From VRUE01 sp963753585 (lineage in GTDB: Bacteria > Actinomycetota > Thermoleophilia > Solirubrobacterales > 70-9), in NCBI GenBank assembly GCA_963753585.1, contig CAVWCU010000001.1:496001-560000 (forward strand): a DNA stretch of 64,000 nucleotides. Reading direction: 5' to 3'. A program made the position numbers and the translations under genes. The notes under the pieces were generated by a model, which was not told the DNA's origin, did not search any database, and saw only the letters and a list, made by a program, of their open reading frames with translations. Below, in pieces: positions 51,050 to 58,272 of this stretch. The first letter of the stretch is position 1, and the number at the start of each line of letters is the position of its first letter.

Positions 51050-51748
51050 ATGAGACCTCCCTATGCCTTGGTCGTCGCTCTGGCCGCCGCCGCTCTTCTT
51101 GCCGGATGCGGTGGGGGGGACGACTCGACTGAATCGGCGCCGACTACCACGGAAACGACGACGGCGGTGACGCAGGCCGAACTGATCGAACGCGGCGACG
51201 CGATCTGCGCCGAGGTCAACGCGGCTGTCGGCACCGTCGGGACAAACGCCGAAGCCGGCACCCCGGCCGCACAGGCAGCCAGTCTCTACGCCGGCATGGT
51301 CGACAGCCTCAAGAGCATTGGGGTACCTCAGGAATCTGCTGACTACCCGGAATTCATCGCCGCCGCCGAAGCGCTCTCCACGGCTGAGGACGAAGTCAGT
51401 CTCGCCTCTGAGCGGGGCGACACGGCGGCTCTCGAAACGGCCGAATCGAACGCATCCTCGGCTCTCACCAGCTTCCAGTCGGCCGCAGAGGAATACGGCT
51501 TCGAAGAGTGCAGCGAGGGCCCCAGCGCGCCGGTCAGTGCGGGCACTGCACCCGAATCAGGCGAAAGCGGCTCGACCGAAGTGCCAGAAGAACCAGAAGC
51601 CGAAGCGGAAGAACCCGAAGTCGAAGCGGCGCCGGAACCCGCCCCCGAAACCGGCGGTGCCGGCGGCACCGCTGAAGGCGGCGGTACGACAGGAGCTCCC
51701 GAAGGTGGCGGCACTACTGGCGGAAGCTCCGGCGGTATAGGCCCCTAG
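51050..51748 (+). CDS. Predicted lipoprotein with acidic, Gly/Thr-rich tail
   Basis: The 232-residue protein begins MRPPYALVVALAAAALLAGC, a clear lipoprotein signal with lipobox LLAGC. A Thr-rich linker and a helical domain (about 45-160, ERGDAICAEVNAAVGTVGTN to SSALTSFQSAAEEYGFEEC) follow, with two Cys. The tail (about 165-232) is Glu/Pro then Gly/Thr-rich and looks disordered. It uses GAA codons unusually often for this window. Hairpins of family beta lie on both sides. Function unknown. Confidence 0.75.
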   Translation: MRPPYALVVALAAAALLAGCGGGDDSTESAPTTTETTTAVTQAELIERGDAICAEVNAAVGTVGTNAEAGTPAAQAASLYAGMVDSLKSIGVPQESADYPEFIAAAEALSTAEDEVSLASERGDTAALETAESNASSALTSFQSAAEEYGFEECSEGPSAPVSAGTAPESGESGSTEVPEEPEAEAEEPEVEAAPEPAPETGGAGGTAEGGGTTGAPEGGGTTGGSSGGIGP

Positions 51749-51763
51749 CGGGTCGACTCCCAA

Positions 51764-51831
51764 AGGGCCATCGGGGGTCCTTCCCCAGGAACTCCCGCGA
51801 AGCGGCCTGGGGAAGGACCCCCGATGGCCCT
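51764..51831. terminator. Hairpin family beta copy 2, bidirectional terminator between convergent genes
   Basis: A perfect 26-bp stem (51764-51789 with 51806-51831) encloses the 16-base loop AACTCCCGCGAAGCGG. It lies exactly between the lipoprotein stop (51748) and the ABC gene stop (51831). The loop matches copy 1 at 50914 in reverse complement, although the stems differ. Confidence 0.85.
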
Positions 51832-53666
51832 CAGGCAGCCGAACTTTGTTCCCAGGCGCCGTACAGCCGCGAGTAGGGACCGCCCGCCCCGATCAGCTCC
51901 TCGTGGGTGCCGGTCTCGGCGACGCGGCCTCCTTCGAGGACGACGATCTTGCCGGCGCGGCGGATGGTCGAGAGCCTGTGGGCGATGACGATCGCGGTGC
52001 GGCCGGCAAGCAGCCGCTCGAGGCCGCGCTCGATCGTCTTCTCGGTGCGCACGTCGACGTTCGAGGTCGCCTCGTCGAGGATGAGGATGCGGGGCTCGGC
52101 GATCAGGGCCCTGGCGAAGGCGACGAGCTGGCGCTGTCCAGCTGAGAGATGCACGCCCCTCTCGCCGACCTCGGTCTCGATCCCCTCCGGCAGCGCCGCG
52201 ATGAAGTCCGTCGCGCCGACGGCCGCCGCCGCGGCTTCGATCTCCTCCAGCGAGGCGCTCGGCCGGCCGAAGGCGATGTTCTCGCGCACGCTGCCGGAGA
52301 AGAGGAACCCCTCCTGGGGGACGATCCCGAGCTGTCGCCGCAGGGCCTGCTGGCGCATCCCGCGCAGGTCGTGGCCGTCGACCAGCACCCGGCCCTGCTG
52401 GGGGTCGTAGAAGCGCGCGACCAGCTTCGCGAAGGTCGACTTGCCGGCCCCGGTGGCGCCGACCAGCGCCAACGTCTGCCCGGGCGGTACGTGCAGGTCG
52501 ACGTCCTCCAGCGCCCAACCCTCAGGCTGAGTTTGTGTTTCGTTCCGGATAGCGGAACTAACTACGAAGTCAGCATTCTCGGCGTAGGAGAAGCTGACCC
52601 CCTCCATCTCGATCTCGCCACGCAGGGTTCCCGGGTCGACGGCGCCGGGCGCGTCGACCATGTCCGGCTCGGTGTCGAGCAGCTCGAAGATCTTGTCGAG
52701 AGCCGCCATCCCCTGCTGGTAGGTCGTGTACAGCTGGGAGAGCTGCTGGATCGGGTCGAAGAAGAGCTGGAGGTAGCCGATGAAGGCGACGATCACTCCG
52801 ACCTGGACGGCGCCCTCGATTGCCTGGGTGCCGCCGTAGAGGATGATCGCCGCGGTGGCGACGGCGGAGAGCAGTTCCACGCCGGGGAAGTAGGTGGCGT
52901 TGAGGTAGACGGTCTTCATGTTGGCCTCGCGGTTGGCCTCGTTGAGCTCGTCCATCGCGGTCGTGTGCCTTGCCTCCTGGCCGAAGCTGCGAACCACCCG
53001 CACCCCGCTCAGCGTCTCCTGGAGATAGGCCGTGACAGCGGCGATCCGCTCGCGCGTGGCCCGGTAGGCGCCGTGGGAGACGATCCGGAAGATGACGCTC
53101 GCGATCGCCAGCAGCGGGAAGGTGAGGAAGGCGACCAGGGCCAGCTTCAAGTCGAGCAGGAGCATGATCGTCACCACGCCGATCAGGGTGAGGCCGCTGG
53201 AGAGCAACGTCACCGCCCCCGTGGTGACGAGCTGGTTGAGCGCCTCGATGTCGTTGGTCAGGCGACTGATCAGCACGCCTGGGCTGCGCCGGGTGAAGAA
53301 GCCGATCGACATCGACTGGATGTGGTCGAAGACGCGCTCGCGCAGGTCCTGGAGGGCGCGGGTGCCGACCCAGCCGACCAGGTAGGTCTGGGCGTATGTG
53401 GCGGCGGCGTAGACGATCGCCACGCCGACGAAGGCGATCACGATCAGCGTCAGGGCGTCGGTGTCGCGGGTGGCGATGCCGGCGTCGATCGCCTGCCCGG
53501 CGAGGTAGGGAGGCGCGAGCCCGGCGGCGGTGGCGGCGAGGATCGCGACGACGGTCAGCGCGACCCGTCCGCGGTAGGGGCGCAGCAGGCCGGCCAGCCA
53601 GCGCAGCTTGCGGGCACGCTGGTCCTCGCCGCGGAGCAGGCGCCAAAGGTTCCCGATCGCGCTCAC
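51831..53666 (-). CDS. ABC exporter half-transporter, subunit with catalytic Walker B Glu
   Basis: The 611-residue protein has six membrane helices (residues about 30-320) and a C-terminal ATPase: Walker A GATGAGKST near 400, signature LSAGQRQL near 505, Walker B ILILDEATSNVD and switch IAHRLSTI. Between the A-loop Tyr (SFSYAE) and ALEDVDLHVPPG there are about 20 extra residues (NADFVVSSAIRNETQTQPEG), encoded by a palindromic element at 52525-52575. It forms a heterodimer with the upstream ABC gene. The ATG at 53666 follows a 73-base spacer with a 17-bp hairpin. Confidence 0.92.
   Translation of the reverse strand: MSAIGNLWRLLRGEDQRARKLRWLAGLLRPYRGRVALTVVAILAATAAGLAPPYLAGQAIDAGIATRDTDALTLIVIAFVGVAIVYAAATYAQTYLVGWVGTRALQDLRERVFDHIQSMSIGFFTRRSPGVLISRLTNDIEALNQLVTTGAVTLLSSGLTLIGVVTIMLLLDLKLALVAFLTFPLLAIASVIFRIVSHGAYRATRERIAAVTAYLQETLSGVRVVRSFGQEARHTTAMDELNEANREANMKTVYLNATYFPGVELLSAVATAAIILYGGTQAIEGAVQVGVIVAFIGYLQLFFDPIQQLSQLYTTYQQGMAALDKIFELLDTEPDMVDAPGAVDPGTLRGEIEMEGVSFSYAENADFVVSSAIRNETQTQPEGWALEDVDLHVPPGQTLALVGATGAGKSTFAKLVARFYDPQQGRVLVDGHDLRGMRQQALRRQLGIVPQEGFLFSGSVRENIAFGRPSASLEEIEAAAAAVGATDFIAALPEGIETEVGERGVHLSAGQRQLVAFARALIAEPRILILDEATSNVDVRTEKTIERGLERLLAGRTAIVIAHRLSTIRRAGKIVVLEGGRVAETGTHEELIGAGGPYSRLYGAWEQSSAA
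52525..52575 (+). repeat. Palindromic element family 1, copy D, inside the ABC exporter gene (51 bp, in frame)
   Basis: The arms GGCTGAGTTTG (52525-52535) and CGAAGTCAGCA (52565-52575) pair over most positions. The inner stem GTTCCG/CGGAAC is perfect around GATAG. On the coding strand it reads ADFVVSSAIRNETQTQP, in the same frame as copy C (ADFALIADMRQQSRSQR). It is 51 bp, a multiple of three, and leaves the host frame open. Confidence 0.85.
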
Positions 53667-53684
53667 AGAACCACCCCGCGTTCA

Positions 53685-53738
53685 CGCCCCAATCGACACG
53701 GATTCGAGCCCCCGGAAGTCACCGTGTCGATTGGGGCG
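53685..53738 (-). repeat. Perfect 17-bp inverted repeat between the two ABC genes
   Basis: CGCCCCAATCGACACGG (53685-53701) and its exact complement (53722-53738) enclose a 20-base loop. It fills most of the 73-base spacer from the stop of the upstream ABC gene to the start of the downstream one on the minus strand. There is no T-run. It could slow transcription between subunits, protect the mRNA, or be another mobile palindrome (54 bp). Confidence 0.8.
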
Positions 53739-53739
53739 T

Positions 53740-55566
53740 TCACAGCCGAGCCAACTCCTCGCGTTGCTCGAGGTCGCGCTGGAGGAAGACGGTGTCGGCG
53801 AGGCCGTGCTCGGCGATCTCCCGGTAGAAGCCGCATCCCTCGAGCAGCTCCTCATGGGTGCCGCGGTCGACGACGCGGCCCTCGTCCATCACCACGACCT
53901 CGTCGGCGAGTGAGACGGTGGAGAGGCGGTGGGCGATGACGAAGGTCGTGCGGCCGGCCATCGCTTCCTGCAATCCCGCCTTGATCGCCGCCTCGGTGGT
54001 CGCGTCGACGGCCGACGTGGCGTCGTCGAGGATCAAGATCCGCGGGTCGGCCAGTAGGGCACGGGCGATCGCCACTCGCTGGCGCTGCCCGCCCGAGAGG
54101 GTGAGGCCGCGCTCGCCCACGGTCGTGTCGTAGCCGCCGGGCAGGTCGCGGATGAACTCATCCGCCTGGGCGCGGCGGGCGGCTACTTCGATCTCCTCGC
54201 GACTGGCCTGCGGCCGGGCATAGGCGATGTTCTCGGCGACGCTGGCGCTGAAGAGGAAGCTGTCGTCGGCGACGAAGGCGACCTGCGAGCGCAGCGAGGC
54301 GACGTCGACCGTGCGTATGTCCACGCCGTCGACCAGCACCGACCCCTCGCCGGCGTCATACAGCCTGGCGATCAGCGCAACCAGGCTGGTCTTGCCGGAG
54401 CCGGACGGCCCGACCAGGGCCACCGTGCTCCCCGCGGCCACGTCGAGGTCGACGCCGCTCAGGGCCGCATCCGACGCATCCGACATCGACCCACCCTCAG
54501 CGTGGTCAATGTCGGGTGCGTCGGTGCGGTCGCCGCCATAGCGCAGGGTTACGTCGCGCAGTTCAACCCGCCCGCCGCCGGCCGGCAAGGCGGGCGCTCC
54601 GGGTGGGCTCTCGATCTGCGGCTCGCGGTCGAGCACTTCGAACAGCCGGTTGCCGGAGGCGATCGCCCGTTGTGCCATGCCCAGCGTCATCCCCAGCATC
54701 CGCATCGGGGCCGCCAGCATCACGACGTAGACGTAGAAGGCGGTGAAGGCGCCGAGGCTGAGGCTGCCGGCGACCACCTGGCGACCGCCGATGAGCAGCA
54801 CCAGCGCTATCCCGAGCTGAGGGAGGAAGCCGAGCAGCGGCGAGAAGAAGGCCTGCAGGCGAGTCGAGTAGACGCTCTGGTCGAAGACGCGGGTGACGGC
54901 GCGCTGGAAGCGGTGCAGCTGGTGCTCCTCGCGAGCGAAGGCCTTGACGATGCGGATGCCGGAGACGCTCTCCTCCGCTTCGGCGGTCAGCTCGGCGAGA
55001 CGCTGCTGCACCTCCTGCACGGCCGGCCGCGAGACGCGGTTGTACCGGGAGGAGGCGTAGACGACGAACGGGGCCGGGGCCAGCGCGATCAATGCCAACC
55101 AGGGCTCGAGCGCGAACATCACCGCGCTGGCGAGGACGATCGTCAGCAGGTTCTGGGTGATGAAGATCAGGCCGTAACCGAGGAAGAAGCGGATCGACTG
55201 CAGGTCGACGGTCGCCCGCGACATCAGCTGTCCCGTCTGCTGGCCGTCGAAGAAGCCCAGCTCGAGCCGCTGCAGGTGCCCGTAGAAGCGCCGGCGCAGG
55301 TCGAACTCGACCGCAAGCGAGACTTTCCCCGCCACCACCCGCCGCACGAGAGTCAAGCCCAGGCGCAGGATCCCAGCGGCGACGATCGCCAGCGCCAGTG
55401 GAAGCAGATCAGGCTGTTCTTCGGCTTGGATCGCGTTGATCGCGCGCCCGATCAGCCACGGGATCAACACCGTCATCCCCATCGCGGCCCAGGCGAACAC
55501 CAGCGATCCCCAGAGCTGGCGACGGTAGGGACGAAGGAAGGCGGTCAGGCGGCGGTAGGTCCGCAT
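53740..55566 (-). CDS. ABC exporter half-transporter, subunit with degenerate Walker B (Asp)
   Basis: The 608-residue partner of the 51831-53666 gene has six membrane helices (about 15-310) and an ATPase: Walker A GPSGSGKTS near 390, signature LSGGQRQRVAIARAL near 487, Walker B ILILDDATSAVD with Asp where the catalytic Glu should be, switch IAHRLSTV. With the partner this gives one weak and one active ATP site, as in heterodimeric exporters of the TmrAB/BmrCD type. It carries about 20 extra residues (DAPDIDHAEGGSMSDASDA) after LRYGG, encoded by a palindrome at 54471-54524. The start lies 8 bases after a TATAGT box, so the mRNA may be leaderless. Confidence 0.92.
   Translation of the reverse strand: MRTYRRLTAFLRPYRRQLWGSLVFAWAAMGMTVLIPWLIGRAINAIQAEEQPDLLPLALAIVAAGILRLGLTLVRRVVAGKVSLAVEFDLRRRFYGHLQRLELGFFDGQQTGQLMSRATVDLQSIRFFLGYGLIFITQNLLTIVLASAVMFALEPWLALIALAPAPFVVYASSRYNRVSRPAVQEVQQRLAELTAEAEESVSGIRIVKAFAREEHQLHRFQRAVTRVFDQSVYSTRLQAFFSPLLGFLPQLGIALVLLIGGRQVVAGSLSLGAFTAFYVYVVMLAAPMRMLGMTLGMAQRAIASGNRLFEVLDREPQIESPPGAPALPAGGGRVELRDVTLRYGGDRTDAPDIDHAEGGSMSDASDAALSGVDLDVAAGSTVALVGPSGSGKTSLVALIARLYDAGEGSVLVDGVDIRTVDVASLRSQVAFVADDSFLFSASVAENIAYARPQASREEIEVAARRAQADEFIRDLPGGYDTTVGERGLTLSGGQRQRVAIARALLADPRILILDDATSAVDATTEAAIKAGLQEAMAGRTTFVIAHRLSTVSLADEVVVMDEGRVVDRGTHEELLEGCGFYREIAEHGLADTVFLQRDLEQREELARL
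54471..54524. repeat. 54-bp palindrome inside the second ABC gene
   Basis: Arms of 21 bases (54471-54491 and 54504-54524) match at 19 positions. The sequence differs from family 1 but is also a palindrome, also a multiple of three, and sits at the same structural point: after the A-loop and before the strand leading to Walker A. It encodes roughly TDAPDIDHAEGGSMSDASDA. Confidence 0.75.
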
Positions 55567-55572
55567 CGAATC

Positions 55573-55588
55573 TCACTATACAAAGTGA
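55573..55588 (-). promoter_or_regulatory. Operator-like palindrome over the ABC exporter promoter
   Basis: TCACTATACAAAGTGA has 5-base arms (TCACT/AGTGA). On the minus strand it contains TATAGT, a good -10 box 8 bases before the exporter ATG, so initiation would be near the start codon. A dimeric repressor (MarR, PadR or GntR type) would fit; the regulator gene is not in view. Confidence 0.45.
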
Positions 55589-55617
55589 AGTATTGGCGCC
55601 GTGCGGCTTGGGCCGAG

Positions 55618-56253
55618 CTAGTCGAACGCAGCAGCCTTGGCGCTGGGAACCTTGCCGCCGCTGCACTTCGGGCCCTGGCCGGAGCGGGGGAGGATCTGGA
55701 AATTGGTGACCGCGTGGACCGGAGTGGGGGAGCCGTCGTTCTGGGCGAGGGTGATGACGAGCCGGTAGAAGCCGGAGCGCAGGTCGTGGTAGTAGATCTC
55801 GGGCCTGGTTGCCGGCGAGTAGCTGCCCGCAGAGCCGATCCGCTCGGCTAGTACGCCGTTGGGGCCCGCGTACTCGGGGAAGTCGAAGGAGGCGCCGACC
55901 AGGCGACCTTTGCCGAACGGGCTGTCGATCGCTCGCTGGAGCTTCACCGGGTCGACGCAGTCGGGGACCCGGTTGAGCCCGAAACGGATGTGACCCTCAC
56001 CCAGCTGCGGTTCGCCGCCGAAGTGACGTGGCGCCAGCTGGAAGTTGTCCAGGGCGACCTTGACCACGACCGCGTGGCTCGACTGCCGGGCGCCGTTGCG
56101 CGGGGAGATCACCTCCACGCTGGGGCGAGGAGTGTCCGTATCGCCGTCGGCCCGAGCGACAGTCCCGTCCTTGCCTCCGCCCAGGAGAAGGACGACGAGG
56201 GCAACGGCCGCCGCGGACCCGGCGGCGAGGAGGATCGAGGTTCTGCCTCGCAT
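55618..56253 (-). CDS. Uncharacterised exported protein
   Basis: The 211-residue protein has a short basic start and one hydrophobic segment (SILLAAGSAAAVALVVLLLG, about 6-25), then an extracellular beta-rich part: PSVEVISPRNGARQSSHAVV, HFGGEPQLGEGHIRFGLNRV and YYHDLRSGFYRLVITLAQND. The GEGHIRF segment and the repeated strands resemble domains of DUF4399-like secreted proteins. Two Cys (DCVDP, KCSGG) may pair. It is on the same strand as the exporter genes but upstream of their promoter. Confidence 0.7.
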   Translation of the reverse strand: MRGRTSILLAAGSAAAVALVVLLLGGGKDGTVARADGDTDTPRPSVEVISPRNGARQSSHAVVVKVALDNFQLAPRHFGGEPQLGEGHIRFGLNRVPDCVDPVKLQRAIDSPFGKGRLVGASFDFPEYAGPNGVLAERIGSAGSYSPATRPEIYYHDLRSGFYRLVITLAQNDGSPTPVHAVTNFQILPRSGQGPKCSGGKVPSAKAAAFD

Positions 56254-56297
56254 GCGGCCGGGACTTTACGCCTACCGACCTCATAGGCTCTCTCAGG

Positions 56298-56726
56298 ATG
56301 AGTCCCGCTGCGGAATTCGCCTACAGGCTCGGCGCCGCCGCCCGCCGCCCGGCCAGCTGGTGGCAGCTGATCAAGTTCGGTCTCGTCGGCGGCTCGGGGT
56401 ACGTGATCAACCTCGCCGTTTTCGCCCTGCTCAGCGCCGAGATCGGCCTGCACCACGTCCCAGCCGCGCTTGGCGCCTTCTGCGTCGCGGTGAGCAGCAA
56501 CTTCCTTTGGAACCGGCACTGGACCTTCGCGGCTGCCGACGGCCATGCAGGGTTCCAGGCGGCCCGCTTCTTTGCCGTCAGCGTCGGCGCGCTGCTGGTC
56601 AACCTGGTCGCTCTCGAAGCCCTCCTGCTCAGCACCCCCCTCGGTGCGCTCCCGGCGCAGGCGATCGCGGTTGCGGTCGCGATGCCGTTCAACTTCCTCG
56701 GCAACAAGCTCTGGACGTTCGCGTAG
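56298..56726 (+). CDS. GtrA-family membrane protein
   Basis: The 142-residue protein has four membrane helices and the GtrA pattern: QLIKFGLVGGSGYVINLAVF near 26, ALGAFCVAVSSNFLWNRHWT near 60, FFAVSVGALLVNLVALEALL and AMPFNFLGNKLWTF at the end. GtrA proteins move or flip polyprenyl-linked sugars for cell-surface glycans. It is followed by a 164-bp palindrome. Confidence 0.88.
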   Translation: MSPAAEFAYRLGAAARRPASWWQLIKFGLVGGSGYVINLAVFALLSAEIGLHHVPAALGAFCVAVSSNFLWNRHWTFAAADGHAGFQAARFFAVSVGALLVNLVALEALLLSTPLGALPAQAIAVAVAMPFNFLGNKLWTFA

Positions 56727-56737
56727 CCCGGCTACTA

Positions 56738-56901
56738 AGGAGGGCTTGGCGAAACCCCCGCGCACGCCTGGCGGCGGCGGACACCGCGCGGTACGGCGTC
56801 CTCGGTCGGCCAAATAGCGCTGCTATTCGGCCTCCCTGCGTCCTTGTCCCGCTTGGTCCGGCGCTCGCCAGCCGCACACGCGGGTTTCGCCAAGCCCTCC
56901 T
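56738..56901. repeat. 164-bp imperfect palindrome with near-identical 20-bp ends
   Basis: The outer ends (AGGAGGGCTTGGCGAAACCC at 56738-56757 and its exact complement at 56882-56901) match over 20 bases. Pairing continues imperfectly to the centre, where GGCCAAATAGC and GCTATTCGGCC face each other. It fills most of the 224-bp gap between the GtrA and methyltransferase genes. It may act as a terminator, or be a small non-autonomous mobile unit; no target-site duplication is obvious. Confidence 0.75.
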
Positions 56902-56950
56902 AGGGCTGTCCGCGCTCGCCGGGGCGGTTGAGCGCTAAGATTCCTGATCA

Positions 56951-57727
56951 ATGCCGCAGGCCAGTGCAATCGATATTCCTTCCGACTGGTACCGCCGGGC
57001 GTTTCCCCCCGAGGAGACCACTCGTAGGCCGTGGGCGGATCAGACCGAGTCCGAAGTCGATCGTGCCCTCGCGATGCTCGGCGCGACGGGCTCGGAGCGG
57101 GTGCTGGACCTCGCATGCGGAACGGGGAGGCACTCGCTGGAGCTGGCGCGAAGGGGCTTCTCGGCTGTCGGCGTCGACATCTCGCGCGACCTGCTCGAGA
57201 TCGCGGAAAAGGACGCGGAGGCGCAGTCAGTCGACGCCACCTTTGCCGAAGCGGACCTGCGCAAGCTGGACTTCAACGAGGAGTTCGATCTGGTACTCAG
57301 CCTCAACGACGGCGCCGTCGGCTACTTCGAGACCGAGGAGGAGAACCGCCGCACCTTCGAGGTCGTCGCGCAGGCGCTGCGCCCCGGCGGCGGACACCTG
57401 ATGCAGCTTCCGAACGTCCTCTATGCCGAAACGCACCTGCCGCAGAAAACCTGGATCGAGGGCGACTCGATGATCGAACTGATCGACCACCGCTGGGACA
57501 GCCGGACCCGTTACTTAGAAGGGACGACGACCCCGATCCACTTTGGCGATGTCTTCGAGGGCGTCTCCCCGATTCCGTTCCGCCAGCGCCTTTACTCCGT
57601 CGAGGAGATCGAAGGCCTCTACGAGTCGGTCGGCATGACCCTGGCAAACGTCTTCAGGGGCAACGGCAAGCCGCGCCCCCCGAAGGACACGCAGTTCGAG
57701 CTCTTCGTCGCTGGCCGTAAGCTCTAG
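56951..57727 (+). CDS. Class I SAM-dependent methyltransferase
   Basis: The 258-residue protein has SAM motif I VLDLACGTGRHSLELARRGF near 50, an acidic second strand VGVDISRDLLEIAEKDAEAQ, FDLVLSLNDGAVGYFETEEE and ALRPGGGHLMQLPNV. A C-terminal part of about 90 residues (RTRYLEGTTTPIHFGDVFEG, then QRLYSVEEIEGLYESVGMTL) shapes the substrate site. Small-molecule methyltransferase; substrate unknown. ATG at 56951. Confidence 0.85.
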   Translation: MPQASAIDIPSDWYRRAFPPEETTRRPWADQTESEVDRALAMLGATGSERVLDLACGTGRHSLELARRGFSAVGVDISRDLLEIAEKDAEAQSVDATFAEADLRKLDFNEEFDLVLSLNDGAVGYFETEEENRRTFEVVAQALRPGGGHLMQLPNVLYAETHLPQKTWIEGDSMIELIDHRWDSRTRYLEGTTTPIHFGDVFEGVSPIPFRQRLYSVEEIEGLYESVGMTLANVFRGNGKPRPPKDTQFELFVAGRKL

Positions 57728-57739
57728 AAGCGCCTACCC

Positions 57740-58099
57740 CTACCAGGAGCCCTCCAGCCAGCGCAGCAGCTCCGGCATGCGGCTGCGCAGGTCGGGCTCC
57801 GGTGCGGCGAGCTCGGTCCTGGCGAGCTCTATCGCGGCACCGAGCGCGAGAGTTGCCCGCACCGGGCTCATGCCCAGCGAGGCCTCCAGGCGCTCGACGG
57901 CATCGCGGTTACCACGCAGGGACCAGAGCGCCGCTCGGGTGCCGGTTGGGTCGAGCTCCGCGAGGTCGACGATGGTCTCGACCGCCTCGCGGACCCGCTC
58001 CTCCGGCGGTGCCTCGGAAAGAGCTTCGAGCGTCCTCTCGACGAGCCGTTCGTCCAGCTGCCCGTCGACTACTCCCGTGACTCCTCTACCCTCTGTCAT
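57740..58099 (-). CDS. Uncharacterised helical protein
   Basis: The 119-residue protein begins MTEGRGVTGVVDGQLDERLV and is predicted all-helical, acidic and Leu/Ala/Glu-rich (RTLEALSEAPPEERVREAVE, RATLALGAAIELARTELAAP). GAGGAGG precedes the ATG at a good distance. No family recognised. It is divergent from the LeuRS-like gene. Confidence 0.65.
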   Translation of the reverse strand: MTEGRGVTGVVDGQLDERLVERTLEALSEAPPEERVREAVETIVDLAELDPTGTRAALWSLRGNRDAVERLEASLGMSPVRATLALGAAIELARTELAAPEPDLRSRMPELLRWLEGSW

Positions 58100-58272
58100 G
58101 TTGGGACCTCCTCTTCAGGTCTCGGCCAGGCCCCGGGGTGTCGCAAGCACCGCCGGGGCAGCTTTATGAGAGTTTTGCGAGTGTAGACTCGACCTAAGAC
58201 GATAAGCGCCCGTTGCTCAATGGTCAAATTGTCTCGCTCGTGACGCACGGGAGCGCATGAGGAGCCAGGTAG

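Noticed and set aside
56738..56901. Classical insertion sequence
   Set aside because: There is no transposase frame and no evident target-site duplication; it is recorded as a palindrome.
58100..58272. T-box leader before the LeuRS-like gene
   Set aside because: The T-box core (AGGGTGGNACCGCG type) and specifier loop are absent; only the short repeat GAGTGTAGACTC was seen.
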